A stretch of DNA of 64,000 nt from Salidesulfovibrio onnuriiensis (GCF_008001235.1 NZ_CP040751.1:2835001-2899000), one strand, 5' to 3'; counted from the first letter of the stretch, positions 41,645 through 52,304 are shown. Program-made: numbers and translations. Notes: generated from the letters alone by a model not told the origin.

Positions 41645-42544
41645 CTAACCGTGATTTGTAGCAGCTGCTTCAAGACTGCTTTCGACAGCCTTGGCCACTG
41701 TTTCGCTGAGCTTGAGGAAGGCGTCCTTGGCAAAGGATTCCTCTTCAAGCAGGACCACCGGCGTACCCCTGTCGCCCGCGACCACGGTCGCCGGGTCCAG
41801 GGGGATGGCGCCGAGGAAATCCAGGCCGTACTTGTTGGCCAGATCTTCACCGCCGCCTTTTTTGAACAGATCGATTGACTTGTGGCAATGGGGACAGACA
41901 AGCCCGCTCATGTTTTCCACCACGCCCAGGATATTGGCGTTGGCGTACTGCAGAAAGTTGATGGACTTGCGCACGTCGCTCAGGGAAACCTCCTGGGGTG
42001 TGGTCACCACCAGGCACAGGGCGTCCGGAATGGTCTTGAGAACGGTCATGGGTTCGTCGCCAGTGCCCGGAGGGGAATCCACGACCAAAAAGTCGAGATC
42101 GCCCCACTGCACGTCGGAAACGAACTGGCGGATGGCCGAAGTCTTCATGGGCCCGCGCCAGAGCACAGCCTGATCCGGATCCTTGAGCAGGGATTCCATG
42201 GAAACCGCACAGAGGTTTTCATTGTACTGCTTGGGCATGACCAGGGAGCCCCGGTCGATGTCCAGGTTGCCCTTGAGACCGAGCAGGGTCGGCACGCTGG
42301 GGCCGTGAATATCCACGTCCAGGATACCAACCTTGTGTCCCTGGTCGGCCAGGGCCGCGGCAAGGTTCACGGTCACAGAGCTCTTGCCCACGCCGCCCTT
42401 GCCGCTCATGACGAAAATCTTGTGCTTGATGCGGGCAAGAGTGGAGGAAATCAACTCGTTCTGCAGCTCATGCTGCGCACTGGCCTGTTTTTCCCCGCCC
42501 TTGGAGCTGGGGCACGTGGAACATCCGGAACTCACTGTACTCAC
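41645..42544 (-). CDS. mrp: Mrp/NBP35-type Fe-S carrier ATPase
   Basis: 299 aa. The P-loop GKGGVGKSS is followed by the deviant Walker segments of the Mrp family, and the CPHC pair forms the Fe-S ligands between subunits. A further CSTC pair lies near the N-terminus. Start is GTG; an in-frame GTG three codons later has a better ribosome site. It delivers Fe-S clusters to apo-proteins, likely important in a sulfate reducer. Confidence 0.92.
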   Translation of the reverse strand: MSTVSSGCSTCPSSKGGEKQASAQHELQNELISSTLARIKHKIFVMSGKGGVGKSSVTVNLAAALADQGHKVGILDVDIHGPSVPTLLGLKGNLDIDRGSLVMPKQYNENLCAVSMESLLKDPDQAVLWRGPMKTSAIRQFVSDVQWGDLDFLVVDSPPGTGDEPMTVLKTIPDALCLVVTTPQEVSLSDVRKSINFLQYANANILGVVENMSGLVCPHCHKSIDLFKKGGGEDLANKYGLDFLGAIPLDPATVVAGDRGTPVVLLEEESFAKDAFLKLSETVAKAVESSLEAAATNHG

Positions 42545-42577
42545 CTGATAAAATTTAAGGTTATATCACCCCATCCC

Positions 42578-43552
42578 TTAGCAGGACTTCCCGTTGGAAA
42601 GCCTGTCCAGGGCCAGGACCACAAGCATTCCCGCAATCATCAGACACAGGGCCGAAACCAGCTCCCCGCCCAGATCGGGCAGGACGTTCTGCTCCCGCAG
42701 CACGTGGACCTTGCCCCTGATGACCGCACTCTCCAGCACTTCCTTCCAGGGCCAGACCTTTCGCAGGGCCCCGACCATGAAACCGGTAAGCACGCTGACC
42801 GTGGCCGCGTGCCATCGGTGAAGAAGATAGTGCAGCAAACGTGAAAAGACAATAATACCTAATCCGGCTCCGGCAAGAAAAACAAGGATGATTTCCATGT
42901 TTTCCATCAGAAACGGATTCTTGAGGGTTCTGGTTATATATTCGTACTTGCCGAGCATGAGCAGGATGAAGGCTCCGCTGATGCCCGGCAGGATCATGGC
43001 GCAGATGGCGATGGAGCCGCACAGGAACACGAACCACAGGGTTTCCGGCGTGGCCACGGGGATCATGCCCACCAGGAGATAACTGCCCAAGGCCCCCAGG
43101 GCGCATAAAAGCAGGTTGGCGGTGTTGAGCCGTTCTATCCGCTTGCCCACGATGTAGATGGACGCGGCGATAAGCCCGAAAAACAGGGACCAGATCTCCA
43201 CGGGATGCTGGCTGAGCATGAAATGCATGACCCGGGCCATGCCGACAATGGCCAGCGCAATGCCGGAGAGAAGGAAAAACAGGAACTTGAGGTGGGCGTG
43301 CTCCAGCACGCCGGGCAGATTGAAACGCAGCAGCCTGCGCAAAAACGCGGTGTCAAAGGAATGGATGGCGTCCACAAGTTGGTCGTAAATGCCGGTGATG
43401 AATGCAATGGTCCCGCCGGAAACGCCGGGAATGATGTCCGCGGCCCCCATGCAGAAACCCTTTATGGCCAGGATGGCCGCCTGCCTGCCGTTTTCCGGCC
43501 CAGGGCTCCTGGCCCAGGCCTGCCGCAGGGTCAGCCTTTCTTGATGCACCAA
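42578..43552 (-). CDS. DUF368 membrane protein
   Basis: 324 aa with about eight to nine membrane helices and the family start GFCMGAADIIPGVSGGTIAFITGIY. Some homologs have been linked to undecaprenyl-phosphate or lipid handling, but I would not assign a role here. Start is TTG at 43552 or the next codon, GTG. It lies 33 bases before mrp and 20 after pcm. Confidence 0.88.
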   Translation of the reverse strand: MVHQERLTLRQAWARSPGPENGRQAAILAIKGFCMGAADIIPGVSGGTIAFITGIYDQLVDAIHSFDTAFLRRLLRFNLPGVLEHAHLKFLFFLLSGIALAIVGMARVMHFMLSQHPVEIWSLFFGLIAASIYIVGKRIERLNTANLLLCALGALGSYLLVGMIPVATPETLWFVFLCGSIAICAMILPGISGAFILLMLGKYEYITRTLKNPFLMENMEIILVFLAGAGLGIIVFSRLLHYLLHRWHAATVSVLTGFMVGALRKVWPWKEVLESAVIRGKVHVLREQNVLPDLGGELVSALCLMIAGMLVVLALDRLSNGKSC

Positions 43553-43572
43553 AACGCCTCGTCGTGTTGAAA

Positions 43573-44214
43573 TTACCAGCCGTGGGCGCCCACGAGATCC
43601 ACAAAGGCGACCCCGCCCAGATCGGTCTCGGTCACCTGCCCATCCCTTTTTTCCACCAGGATGAGTTTCTGCATCCTGCGGGAGGAACCCACGGGGATGA
43701 CCAGTAAACCGGGATCGGCAAGTTGGTCAACCAGCGGCCGGGGAACTTCCGGCCCACCCGCCGTAACGATGATGCGGTCGAACGGGGCCTCTTCGGGCCA
43801 GCCCATGGTCCCGTCATCGAGCTTGAGTTTGATGCCGAAAAGTCGCATATCCATGAACCGCTTCCGGGCCGCGAAAAATAACTTCTTGATGCGCTCCACG
43901 GTGTAGACCTCGGCCCCCATGCGGTCGAGCACGGCGGCCTGGTACCCGGAGCCGGTACCGATCTCCAGCACCTTCATGCCCGGCTCCACCCGGAGCTTCT
44001 GGGACATGAGGGCCACAATGTAGGGCTGGGATATGGTCTGGCCTTCGCCTATGGGCAGCGGGGCATCGGTATAGGCCTTGGAGGCCAGCGCCTCTTCCAC
44101 AAATACATGCCGGGGCAGCTCCCGCATGGCGTCCAGCACGCGCCTGTCGTCAACACCGCGCGCCTCGATCTGCTCGCGAACCATTTTTTCCCGAAGCCGC
44201 TTCGGATCTATCAT
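43573..44214 (-). CDS. pcm: Protein-L-isoaspartate O-methyltransferase
   Basis: 213 aa. The SAM-binding motif [13 protein letters not shown] and the active-site pattern [10 protein letters not shown] identify it. It repairs isomerised aspartyl residues in aged proteins. The ATG at 44214 begins the pcm-DUF368-mrp-pgsA run. It is divergent from the CBS gene. Confidence 0.95.
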   Translation of the reverse strand: MIDPKRLREKMVREQIEARGVDDRRVLDAMRELPRHVFVEEALASKAYTDAPLPIGEGQTISQPYIVALMSQKLRVEPGMKVLEIGTGSGYQAAVLDRMGAEVYTVERIKKLFFAARKRFMDMRLFGIKLKLDDGTMGWPEEAPFDRIIVTAGGPEVPRPLVDQLADPGLLVIPVGSSRRMQKLILVEKRDGQVTETDLGGVAFVDLVGAHGW

Positions 44215-44297
44215 TCAGTAACTCCCCGCCCTGATTTGTCGTTTGCAGGATGCAGACCAGAATTTTACTGCCAAGTCAAGAGAACCGTTCCCCCCGC

Positions 44298-44326
44298 TTG
44301 ACACGATGCCCCTCTTCGACAAGTAT
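44298..44326 (+). promoter_or_regulatory. Predicted promoter of the CBS gene
   Basis: TTGACA (44298-44303) is 17 bases from AAGTAT (44321-44326). It lies 27 bases before the ATG, with AGGA at the ribosome site. Confidence 0.5.
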
Positions 44327-44352
44327 TCAGATATAAGCAACCGGAGGATAGC

Positions 44353-44784
44353 ATGCTCAAAGTCAAGGATTGGATGTCCACCCCTGTTCATTCCCTGCTG
44401 GAAAACGAATCCCTGCACAACGCCCGCGCCCTCATGGACCTCCAGCGCATCCGGCACATACCCATCGTGGATGTGGACAACCATTTCTCCGGGCTGATCA
44501 CCCACCGCGACGTACTCTCGGCAACCATTTCGGAACTGGCCGACCTGGATGCGGAAACCCAGAAGGAAATAGACTCCGGCATCCCCCTGCGGGAGATCAT
44601 GTGCACGGACGTCATGACCGTCACTCCGGATTCCAGTCTCAAGGACGCGGCCCAGCTGCTGCTCAACCACAAGTACGGATGCCTTCCGGTCCTGGAAAAC
44701 GGCCAGCTGGTGGGAATCCTCACGGAGGCGGACTTCCTTAAGCTAACCATCAACCTCATGGACGCACTGGACAACGACCAGTAG
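44353..44784 (+). CDS. Two-CBS-domain protein
   Basis: 143 aa composed of two CBS domains: VKDWMSTPVHSLLENESLHNA begins the first (about 2-60) and MCTDVMTVTPDSSLKDA the second (about 82-138). Paired CBS domains bind adenine nucleotides as energy or ionic-state sensors. No effector domain is attached. It has its own promoter and terminator. Confidence 0.88.
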   Translation: MLKVKDWMSTPVHSLLENESLHNARALMDLQRIRHIPIVDVDNHFSGLITHRDVLSATISELADLDAETQKEIDSGIPLREIMCTDVMTVTPDSSLKDAAQLLLNHKYGCLPVLENGQLVGILTEADFLKLTINLMDALDNDQ

Positions 44785-44807
44785 ACAGCCTCTTCCTCTG
44801 CCAAGCG

Positions 44808-44845
44808 GCGTTCTTGCACAAATGTGCAAGAACGCTTTCTTTTTT
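44808..44845 (+). terminator. Terminator after the CBS gene
   Basis: A 13-bp perfect stem (44808-44820 with 44823-44835), a minimal loop and a T-rich tail of ten bases with one C. Confidence 0.92.
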
Positions 44846-44851
44846 CCGCCC

Positions 44852-44880
44852 TTGAGAACCGCCGCATATGCGTGTAGAAA
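44852..44880 (+). promoter_or_regulatory. Candidate promoter of the M23 gene
   Basis: TTGAGA (44852-44857) is 17 bases from TAGAAA (44875-44880). It lies about 50 bases before the ATG. Confidence 0.45.
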
Positions 44881-44928
44881 TTGTCTAGAAAAAATCAAAT
44901 ACCATAATCCAAACAAGGATACGTTTTC

Positions 44929-46257
44929 ATGAACAAGGAAAAAAAGAAATTCCCCTTCGGGGCGGTCATCGCCGTCCTGGTGCTGGCCGTCCTGGCCGCG
45001 GGCGGCTTCGTGGTCTTCAGGGACACGACTCCGCCGACCATCGCCATTGAACCGGACGTGACCGAAGTGGGCCAGAACACCGAATACATCGTCACGGTCG
45101 AGGATCCGGGCTCGGGCCTCAAGTCCATCACCGTGGACGTGATCCAGGGCAAAACTACCCTGCCCGTCCTCTCCAGGGACGTGGCCCAGGGAACCACCCA
45201 GATCAGGGAAAAGTTCACCCTGCCCAAGGGCAAACTCAAGGACGGCTCGCTCACCGTGCGGGTTTCGGCGCGGGACGCCTCATTCTATCCCTTTGGCCAG
45301 GCCGGCAAGAGCTTGGCTGCCAAGGATTTCACCCTGGACAGCAAGCCGCCGCGCATCATGGTCCAGACGCACACCACCAACCTGACCCAGGGCGGTGCGG
45401 GCCTGCTGATCTATGCCCTTTCCGAGGAGGCCAAGGAAAGCGGCATACAGGTGGGCGAACGTTTCTTCCCGGCCTACAAGCAGGCCGCCTTCGGCGACAA
45501 GAACATCTACTACTGCATGTTCGCCATGCCCTGGGATACTCCGCCCGCCAAGTTCAGCCCCATGATCGTGGCCACGGACACCGCAGGCAACAGCGCCAAA
45601 CGCTCGTTCCCCTACCACGCAAACGCACGCAATTTCCGCAAGGACCGCATCAACCTGTCCGACTCCTTCTTCGAGAAGACCCTCCCCGAATTCCAGCAAT
45701 ACCTGAGCGGCGAGGGATCCCTGCTTGAGCAGTACCTGAAGATCAACACCGAGGTGCGAGGCATGAACCGGGCCGAGCTGGTCAAGGTCGGCCGCGACAC
45801 TGCGGACGCCATGCTTTGGAAAGGCCCGTTCAAGCGGCTGCCCAACTCGGCCAACCGCGCCCGTTTCGCGGATGCGCGCGACTACTACTACCAGGGCAAG
45901 GTAGTGGACCAACAGACCCACCTGGGACTGGACCTGGCCAGCACCCAGCAGGCCCCGGTCCCCGCCGGCAACGACGGCATCGTGGCCTATGCGGACTTCC
46001 TGGGCATCTACGGCAACGTGGTCATCATCGACCACGGTCTGGGACTGCAGACGCTCTATGCCCACCTGACCAGCATGAGCGTGGCCCGCAACGACAACGT
46101 CACCCGCGGCCAGATCATTGGGCACACCGGCACCACGGGCCTGGCGGGAGGCGACCACCTACACTACGGCGTGATCATCTCCGGCATCCCCGTCCAGCCT
46201 TTTGAATGGTGGGACGCCCGCTGGATCAAGCACAACATTACCTCAAAACTGCAATAA
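44929..46257 (+). CDS. M23-family cell-wall metallopeptidase
   Basis: 442 aa. A single membrane helix (about 9-27) anchors it, a beta-rich middle carries the Thr-rich stalk, and the C-terminal LytM domain has zinc ligands HLGLD and HLHYG. It likely cuts peptide cross-links in peptidoglycan, or acts as a non-catalytic activator. GGATACG precedes the ATG. It is not next to division genes. Confidence 0.9.
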   Translation: MNKEKKKFPFGAVIAVLVLAVLAAGGFVVFRDTTPPTIAIEPDVTEVGQNTEYIVTVEDPGSGLKSITVDVIQGKTTLPVLSRDVAQGTTQIREKFTLPKGKLKDGSLTVRVSARDASFYPFGQAGKSLAAKDFTLDSKPPRIMVQTHTTNLTQGGAGLLIYALSEEAKESGIQVGERFFPAYKQAAFGDKNIYYCMFAMPWDTPPAKFSPMIVATDTAGNSAKRSFPYHANARNFRKDRINLSDSFFEKTLPEFQQYLSGEGSLLEQYLKINTEVRGMNRAELVKVGRDTADAMLWKGPFKRLPNSANRARFADARDYYYQGKVVDQQTHLGLDLASTQQAPVPAGNDGIVAYADFLGIYGNVVIIDHGLGLQTLYAHLTSMSVARNDNVTRGQIIGHTGTTGLAGGDHLHYGVIISGIPVQPFEWWDARWIKHNITSKLQ

Positions 46258-46271
46258 TCCGATTGCATCAG

Positions 46272-46305
46272 GGCCGGGAGAATCCAAAATCTCCCGGCCT
46301 TTTTT
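46272..46305 (+). terminator. Terminator after the M23 gene
   Basis: A 10-bp GC stem (46272-46281 with 46290-46299), an eight-base loop and six T. Confidence 0.9.
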
Positions 46306-46339
46306 GTGTCCCCCATCCTCTCCAGGCAAAACCTGCCGT

Positions 46340-46355
46340 CGGACCAATTCTTGCT
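46340..46355 (+). promoter_or_regulatory. Possible sigma-54-type promoter
   Basis: GG at 46341-46342 and GC at 46353-46354 are ten bases apart, with a full TTGCT at the -12 end. The -24 element matches poorly (CGGACCA), so this is tentative. Confidence 0.3.
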
Positions 46356-46397
46356 TCACATATCGAATCGGAAATTCTTTCCACGAGGTATGGAAGC

Positions 46398-46988
46398 ATG
46401 ATCAGTGCAATCGATTCCACAACCGGCAGCTACACGGCTTCGGCAATTCGGCGGTCCAGGGGACTGACCCTGAACATAGACGCCGAAGGAAACGGCTCCT
46501 TTACTCCGGAGAAGACGGAAGCGGAAAAAGCGCAGGAAGGCATCAACGCCCTTCCCATGCAGCGCACGCTGACCGAAGAGGAAAAGGAGGAGCTCGAGAA
46601 CTACAAGACCCTCCTGGCCCAGCTCCTGGCCTCGGCGGACAACCCGCCCACGGAAAAGCAGCAACGCGACATCAGGGAGATCGAAAAGAAAATCGAGAAT
46701 CTCACTGGCGTGAAGATGTCCAAATCCATGTCGCAGACCATGAAAAAGCTGCCAGGAACGGAAAAGGAGGATGAACAGGAAAAGGAAAAGAAGGCCATGC
46801 TGCTCTCGGAACCGGAATATCTCCGTCAGATGAGGCTCAACGAGATTGGGCTGCTTGAAGGTTCAAAGGAAAGCGAGGGCGGCAAGATGGCGCAATTTCT
46901 CCAGGGCTGGGCTCAGAACAGCTATCTGACCTCTTCCTTGTCCGAAGCATCCGCTACGGACTCGATACTCAAAGACGTCAAGGCTTGA
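46398..46988 (+). CDS. Uncharacterised protein, first of two tandem paralogs
   Basis: 196 aa from ATG 46398 with GGAAG upstream; the longer frame from 46206 overlaps the M23 gene. It is hydrophilic, Glu/Lys rich, and begins MISAIDS. A segment at about 54-100 (ADNPPTEKQQRDIREIEKKIENL) is shared with the next gene, so the two are duplicates. No signal peptide or catalytic motif is seen. I do not recognise the family. Confidence 0.65.
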   Translation: MISAIDSTTGSYTASAIRRSRGLTLNIDAEGNGSFTPEKTEAEKAQEGINALPMQRTLTEEEKEELENYKTLLAQLLASADNPPTEKQQRDIREIEKKIENLTGVKMSKSMSQTMKKLPGTEKEDEQEKEKKAMLLSEPEYLRQMRLNEIGLLEGSKESEGGKMAQFLQGWAQNSYLTSSLSEASATDSILKDVKA

Positions 46989-47033
46989 TTCATCATAATG
47001 GACTTGTGATATAAGATTCGGAGGCAATTTCAA

Positions 47034-47630
47034 GTGATCAATGGAATCGATTCATCAGGCGAGTCCTCGGCGCCACAGGCTTTCCGCCTGGTCAAGGGTA
47101 CTGCTCACAATCTGAAGAAAGACGGCTCCGCGTTTCCCGAAGTTGTTCCGCAGGGCGAGGAAACGCAAAAAAACGGAGCGGCTTCACACTCCTCCCAAGG
47201 GCTGGGAAACGAAAAAGACTCGGACGAACTGAAGTACCTGAAAATCCGCCTTGAGACTGAAATATCCTCAGCTGACAGCCCTCCAACCGAGCAGCAAAAA
47301 GCCAGCATTCGCCAGCTACAGCAAAAAATCTCCAAGATTGGAGGAGTGGCCCAGGCGCATGTCACCTCCCAGAACGTCGACAACATAAAGAAACAAGAAG
47401 CCGAGGATGAAAAAGCGGCCGAACAGGAGCAACAATCATCCCAACCGACGGTAAACGGACAATCCCTTGCGGCGTTGAGTACGGAATTGTCGACTCCAGA
47501 ATTTATTCAAGGACTTGAAGGCTCGGAATCTGGGGGTTTAAACCAATTAAGGCAAAACATTGCCAACAACAGCTACAAGTCCTTTATGCGCCCCAAGCAA
47601 ATGAACTCAGCCAAAAGCTTCAGAGCCTGA
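47034..47630 (+). CDS. Uncharacterised protein, second of two tandem paralogs
   Basis: 198 aa from GTG 47034, with GGAGG nine bases upstream. The N-terminus MINGIDSS parallels MISAIDS of the previous gene, and SADSPPTEQQKASIRQLQQK at about 80-100 matches its SADNPPTEKQQRDIREIEKK block. The C-terminal halves have diverged. Probably co-transcribed with it (45 bases apart). Function unknown; coiled-coil content is high. Confidence 0.65.
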   Translation: MINGIDSSGESSAPQAFRLVKGTAHNLKKDGSAFPEVVPQGEETQKNGAASHSSQGLGNEKDSDELKYLKIRLETEISSADSPPTEQQKASIRQLQQKISKIGGVAQAHVTSQNVDNIKKQEAEDEKAAEQEQQSSQPTVNGQSLAALSTELSTPEFIQGLEGSESGGLNQLRQNIANNSYKSFMRPKQMNSAKSFRA

Positions 47631-47660
47631 ACCGCACAGTTCTTGCCATCTCTCAACAGA

Positions 47661-47692
47661 AAACCCCGCCGGGCATGCCCGGCGGGGTTTTG
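47661..47692. terminator. Bidirectional terminator
   Basis: A 15-bp perfect palindrome (47661-47675 with 47678-47692) with A-rich and T-rich ends serves the paralog pair and the converging lon gene. Confidence 0.92.
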
Positions 47693-47715
47693 TTCATTTG
47701 ATCCGTTGGTTCGGA

Positions 47716-50175
47716 CTAATGCGCCGACTTGCGGTGCTCGTCCTTGAGAAGCCCGTTGGCCACCGGAGCTATCCCCTCGGTGGGACAAAACAACTTCTCA
47801 CCGCCGGGGCACAGAAGCGCATGCTCCAGCACCTCGTCCATGGTTTCCACGGGGATGACTTCCAGGTCCTTGAGAATGGCGTTGGGCACATCCTTGAGGT
47901 CCTTCTTGTTGTCCGCGGGAATGAGCACGGTCTTGACCAGCCCACGGTGCGCGGCAAGCAGCTTTTCACGCAGGCCGCCGATAGGCAGCACGCGTCCGCG
48001 CAGGGTGATCTCACCAGTCATGGCAAGGTCGTTGCGCACGGGCCTGTTCAGGAGTGCCGAGGTGATGGCCGAAGCCAGGGTGATGCCCGCGCTGGGACCA
48101 TCCTTGGGCGTGGCGCCTTCGGGCACGTGGATGTGGATGTCCACCTGCTGATGGAAATCGGGCTTAAGACCAAACAGATCCGAGCGGGAACGGATGTAGG
48201 AAATGGCCGCGCGGGCGGATTCCTGCATGACGTCCCCGAGCTTGCCCGTAATCTGCACCTTGCCCTTGCCGGGCATGAGAGCGACCTCCACCAAAAGCAA
48301 CTCGCCGCCGAGCTGGGTCCAGGCAAGGCCGGTGCTGACGCCCACCAGGGATTCGGATTCGCGCTCGCCGTGACGGAAACGGGGCACGCCCAGGAAGGTG
48401 GACAGGTTCTGCTTGGTCACATGGACCGCCTTGTCCCTGTCGCCCTCTTCCACGATCTTCATGGCCGACTTGCGGCAAATGGAGGCAATCTCGCGCTCCA
48501 GACTGCGCACGCCGGCCTCTCTGGTATACTGGCGCACGATGTCGAGAAGCGCATTGTCCGAGAGAATCAGGTTTTCTTCCTTGAGGCCATGCATGTCCAG
48601 CTGCTTGGGCTGCAGAAACTGGCGGGCGATCTTGACCTTCTCGTTTTCCAGGTACCCGGGCAGGCGGATGATCTCCATGCGGTCCTGCAAAGGCAGTGGG
48701 ATGGATTCCAGGGTGTTTGCCGTGGTGATGAAAAATATCTTGGACAGGTCGTAGTCCAGATCCAGATAGTGGTCGGCAAAGGCGTAGTTCTGTTCGGGGT
48801 CGAGCACTTCCAGCAACGCCGCGGACGGATCGCCCCGGAAATCGGCGCTCATCTTGTCCACCTCGTCCAGGCACATGACCGGATTGTTGAACTTGCAGCG
48901 TTTCAGGGACTGGATGATCTTGCCCGGCAGCGCGCCCACATAGGTGCGGCGATGGCCGCGAATCTCGGCCTCGTCACGAACGCCGCCCAGGGAAAGACGC
49001 ACGAATTCCCGATCCATGGCCCGGGCAATGGACTTGGCAATAGAGGTCTTGCCCACGCCGGGAGGGCCCACCAGACAGAGGATGGGGCCGCGCAGCTTGT
49101 CCACAAGCGATTCCACGGCCATATATTCCAAGATGCGTTCCTTGGGCTTTTCCAGACCGTAGTGGTCCTCGTCGAGCACCTTGCGGGCCTTGTCGATGTC
49201 GGTGTCCGTATGCTTGAGAGCTCCCCAGGGAAGGTCCAGGATCCAGTCGATATAGTTACGCACCACGGTATATTCCGCCGAACTGGACGGAGTTTGGCGC
49301 ATCTTCTTGATCTCTTTTTTGACGCGTTCCTTGTGCTCTTCGGGCATCTCCTTGGCGTCAAGCTGGCTTTCCAACTCGGCGGCCTCAGAGGCGGGATCGT
49401 CCTCGCGGCCCATCTCCTTGTTGATGGCCTTCATCTGCTCGTTGAGATAGTACTCGCGCTGATTCTTCTCCATCTGGTCCTTGACCCGGCCCTTGATGCG
49501 CTTTTCCACGGAGACGATCTCGATCTCGCCCAGGAGCAGCTCATAGACCTTTTCAAGGCGTTCCAGTGGAGCGAACATCTCCAGGATTTCCTGCTTGCGG
49601 TCAAAGTCCACCTTGAGATGCGGCATGACCGAGTCGGCCAGCTGTCCCGCGTCCTTGAGGGAGGACATGGCCAGAATGGCTTCGGGAGCCAGCTTCTTGT
49701 TCACCTTGCCGAACTCCTCCAAGGAATCCTGCACGGAACGGATCAGGGCCTGTGCCTCGGGGGAATCCGCCACAGGCTCCTCAAGGGCCACTATCCGGGC
49801 GCGGGGATAATCGTCCTCGCCCAGCTCATAACCGGCGCCTTCGGCCCCCTGCTCCCTGCGGGCGCGATACAGACCCTCGAACAACACCTTGATGGTGCCG
49901 TCCGGCAGTCGGAGCATCTGCAATATCTTACTGACCGTACCGATCTCATAGAGATCGTCGCCTTCGGGGCGCTCCTTTTCCGGATTCTTCTGGGTGACCA
50001 GGAAAATCTTCTTATCATGATCGGCAATGGCGGTCTCGATGGCCTTGATGGAAGCCTCCCGGCCAACAAACAGAGGCGCGATGGACCGGGGGAACATGAC
50101 CACTTCCCGCAGAGACATCATGGGAAGTTCGATATGATTTGGGGATTCTTTGCCGTCAAAGCTGAAAGTCGGCAT
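47716..50175 (-). CDS. lon: Lon protease (endopeptidase La)
   Basis: 819 aa with the LonA layout: N-terminal substrate domain, AAA+ domain with Walker A GPPGVGKT, and protease domain with catalytic Ser in KDGPSAGI and a Lys further on. It degrades misfolded and regulatory proteins. GGGAGG is upstream of the ATG. It follows clpX on the same strand with its own promoter. Confidence 0.96.
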   Translation of the reverse strand: MPTFSFDGKESPNHIELPMMSLREVVMFPRSIAPLFVGREASIKAIETAIADHDKKIFLVTQKNPEKERPEGDDLYEIGTVSKILQMLRLPDGTIKVLFEGLYRARREQGAEGAGYELGEDDYPRARIVALEEPVADSPEAQALIRSVQDSLEEFGKVNKKLAPEAILAMSSLKDAGQLADSVMPHLKVDFDRKQEILEMFAPLERLEKVYELLLGEIEIVSVEKRIKGRVKDQMEKNQREYYLNEQMKAINKEMGREDDPASEAAELESQLDAKEMPEEHKERVKKEIKKMRQTPSSSAEYTVVRNYIDWILDLPWGALKHTDTDIDKARKVLDEDHYGLEKPKERILEYMAVESLVDKLRGPILCLVGPPGVGKTSIAKSIARAMDREFVRLSLGGVRDEAEIRGHRRTYVGALPGKIIQSLKRCKFNNPVMCLDEVDKMSADFRGDPSAALLEVLDPEQNYAFADHYLDLDYDLSKIFFITTANTLESIPLPLQDRMEIIRLPGYLENEKVKIARQFLQPKQLDMHGLKEENLILSDNALLDIVRQYTREAGVRSLEREIASICRKSAMKIVEEGDRDKAVHVTKQNLSTFLGVPRFRHGERESESLVGVSTGLAWTQLGGELLLVEVALMPGKGKVQITGKLGDVMQESARAAISYIRSRSDLFGLKPDFHQQVDIHIHVPEGATPKDGPSAGITLASAITSALLNRPVRNDLAMTGEITLRGRVLPIGGLREKLLAAHRGLVKTVLIPADNKKDLKDVPNAILKDLEVIPVETMDEVLEHALLCPGGEKLFCPTEGIAPVANGLLKDEHRKSAH

Positions 50176-50236
50176 GAATATCCTCCCGTTTGGCAGTTAA
50201 GGTGCGGCCCGGATCGGGCTGCGCCGGGAATGCTGA

Positions 50237-50265
50237 ATAGTTAATACCGCCCGGTGCGTTGTCAA
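50237..50265 (-). promoter_or_regulatory. Predicted promoter of lon
   Basis: On the minus strand consensus TTGACA (50260-50265) is 17 bases from AACTAT (50237-50242). It lies just downstream of the clpX terminator. Confidence 0.5.
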
Positions 50266-50275
50266 ACCGTCGGAG

Positions 50276-50304
50276 AAAAAAAGGGCCCGGCATGCGCCGG
50301 GCCC
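50276..50304 (-). terminator. Terminator after clpP-clpX
   Basis: On the minus strand a 9-bp GC stem (50283-50291 with 50296-50304) with a four-base loop is followed by seven T. Confidence 0.9.
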
Positions 50305-50317
50305 GGTAGTATCGACG

Positions 50318-51571
50318 TTAGGCGCTCTTCACTTCCTGGTGATAGAACAACAAGGGCTCCATGCCCTTTTCCACCACGGCCTTGTTCACGACGCACTCCT
50401 TCACGTTTTCCAGGGAAGGAAGCTTGTACATGATGTCAAGCATGATGGTTTCCATCACGTTGCGCAGGCCGCGTGCGCCGGTCTTGCGCTCGATGGCCTT
50501 CTTGGCGATGGCGCGCAGCGCGTTGTCGGTGATACGCAGGTTGACCTTGTCCAGCTCGAAGAGCTTCTTGTACTGGCTCACCAGGGCGTTCTTGGGCTCC
50601 TGGAGAATGCGCACCAGATCGTCCTCGGTCAGTTCCTCGAGAGCGGTCATGACCGGGATACGGCCCACGAACTCGGGAATGAGACCGAATTTGATCAGGT
50701 CGTTGGGCTCGGCTTCCTTGAGAAGGCGGCTGAGCAGCTCTTCCTTCTTGGTTTCCACCTTGGCGGCAAAACCCATGCCCGAGCCCTGCTTGCGCTGCTG
50801 CACGATCTGGTCGAGACCGATGAACGCGCCCCCCAGGATGAACAGGATGTTGGAGGTATCCATGCGGATAAATTCCTGCTGGGGGTGCTTGCGCCCGCCC
50901 TTGGGCGGAATGTTGGCCTCGGTGCCCTCAATGATCTTGAGCAGGGCCTGCTGCACGCCTTCGCCCGACACGTCGCGGGTGATGGACGGGCTGTCGCCCT
51001 TGCGGGCAACCTTGTCGATCTCGTCCACGTAGATGATGCCGCGGCTGGCCGCATCAATGTCGTAGTCGGCGTTCTGCAGGAGCTGCACGAGGATGTTCTC
51101 CACGTCCTCGCCCACGTACCCGGCCTCGGTCAGGGTGGTGGCGTCGGCAATGGCAAAGGGCACCTTGAGCACCCTGGCCAGGGTCTGCGCCAGCAGGGTC
51201 TTGCCCGAACCGGTGGGGCCGACGAGCAGGATGTTGCTCTTGTCGATCTCCACGTCATCCGGGCCCTGGTTGGCCTGGGAATAGAAAATGCGCTTGTAGT
51301 GGTTGTACACGGCCACGGAAAGAATCTTCTTGGGATGCTCCTGTCCGATGACGTATTCATCCAGGAGCGCCTTGATCTCCTCGGGCGGCAGCAGGCGTCC
51401 GTCCTCGAACTCCTCGTTGACGGTCTCCTGCGCCATGATGTCGTTGCACAACCCCACGCATTCATCGCAGATGTAGACATCCGGCCCTGCAATGAGGCGT
51501 TGGACTTCGGCCTGCTTCTTTCCGCAGAAAGAGCAACTCAGCTCGGAAGTCGCGTTGCTTTCTTTCGTCAT
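50318..51571 (-). CDS. clpX: ClpX ATPase subunit
   Basis: 417 aa. The zinc-binding domain has CSFC and CDEC, and the AAA+ Walker A is GPTGSGKT. It unfolds tagged substrates for ClpP. It starts six bases after clpP, forming a coupled pair. Confidence 0.97.
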   Translation of the reverse strand: MTKESNATSELSCSFCGKKQAEVQRLIAGPDVYICDECVGLCNDIMAQETVNEEFEDGRLLPPEEIKALLDEYVIGQEHPKKILSVAVYNHYKRIFYSQANQGPDDVEIDKSNILLVGPTGSGKTLLAQTLARVLKVPFAIADATTLTEAGYVGEDVENILVQLLQNADYDIDAASRGIIYVDEIDKVARKGDSPSITRDVSGEGVQQALLKIIEGTEANIPPKGGRKHPQQEFIRMDTSNILFILGGAFIGLDQIVQQRKQGSGMGFAAKVETKKEELLSRLLKEAEPNDLIKFGLIPEFVGRIPVMTALEELTEDDLVRILQEPKNALVSQYKKLFELDKVNLRITDNALRAIAKKAIERKTGARGLRNVMETIMLDIMYKLPSLENVKECVVNKAVVEKGMEPLLFYHQEVKSA

Positions 51572-51577
51572 TGTCTT

Positions 51578-52186
51578 CTAATCCTTGGCCGCACCCGCGA
51601 TATCGCTGCGGGAGGCCATAACTTTGTCGATCACTCCGTACTCCACGGCTTCCTCGGAAGACATGAAGAAGTCGCGATCAGTGTCCTTCTCTATCTTGCT
51701 TACCTTCTGGCCCGTATGTTTGACCAGTATATTATTCAGCTCCTGCCGCTGGCGCAGGATTTCCTGGGCCTGGATGTTGATATCCGAGGCCTGGCCCTGG
51801 GCGCCGCCCGCAGGCTGGTGAATCATGATGCGGCTGTGCGGCAGTGCGTAACGCATGCCGGCCTCGCCCGCCGAAAGCAGCAGCGCTCCCATGCTGGCGG
51901 CCTGGCCGAGGCACAGGGTGGCCACCGGCGCGGAAATATACTGCATGGTGTCGTAGATGGCCATCCCGGCGGTGACAACGCCACCCGGCGAGTTGATGTA
52001 CATGTATATTTCCTTTTCCGGGTCCTCGGACTCCAGGAAAAGCAGCTGCGCGCAGATCAGGCTCGAAACGTGATCGTCAATGGCGCTGCCGAGCAGGATG
52101 ATCCTGTCCTTGAGAAGCCGTGAATAAATATCGTAAGCACGTTCCGTGCGCCCTGTCGTCTCAATGACCATAGGGATGGCGGTCAT
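51578..52186 (-). CDS. clpP: ClpP protease subunit
   Basis: 202 aa. The catalytic triad is Ser98 (QAASMG), His123 (MIHQP) and Asp172 in the DTDRDFF segment. It forms the double heptameric chamber shared by ClpX and, in this genome, ClpA. GGAG precedes the start. A heat-shock-like promoter lies upstream. Confidence 0.97.
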   Translation of the reverse strand: MTAIPMVIETTGRTERAYDIYSRLLKDRIILLGSAIDDHVSSLICAQLLFLESEDPEKEIYMYINSPGGVVTAGMAIYDTMQYISAPVATLCLGQAASMGALLLSAGEAGMRYALPHSRIMIHQPAGGAQGQASDINIQAQEILRQRQELNNILVKHTGQKVSKIEKDTDRDFFMSSEEAVEYGVIDKVMASRSDIAGAAKD

Positions 52187-52304
52187 CCGAATCTCCTTGA
52201 CATCTTTACGTGGTTAATCGGTCGGAATCGTCCAGAACCTTAGCGAGCTCACAGGAAAACCGACGTTGACATGAAGACGAGAAACCGCTTTGCGGCTTAG
52301 CCTT

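Noticed and set aside
47698..50244. 848-aa plus-strand open frame
   Set aside because: Shadow of lon; its composition (His/Gly/Val rich) is that of an antisense frame and no domain is seen.
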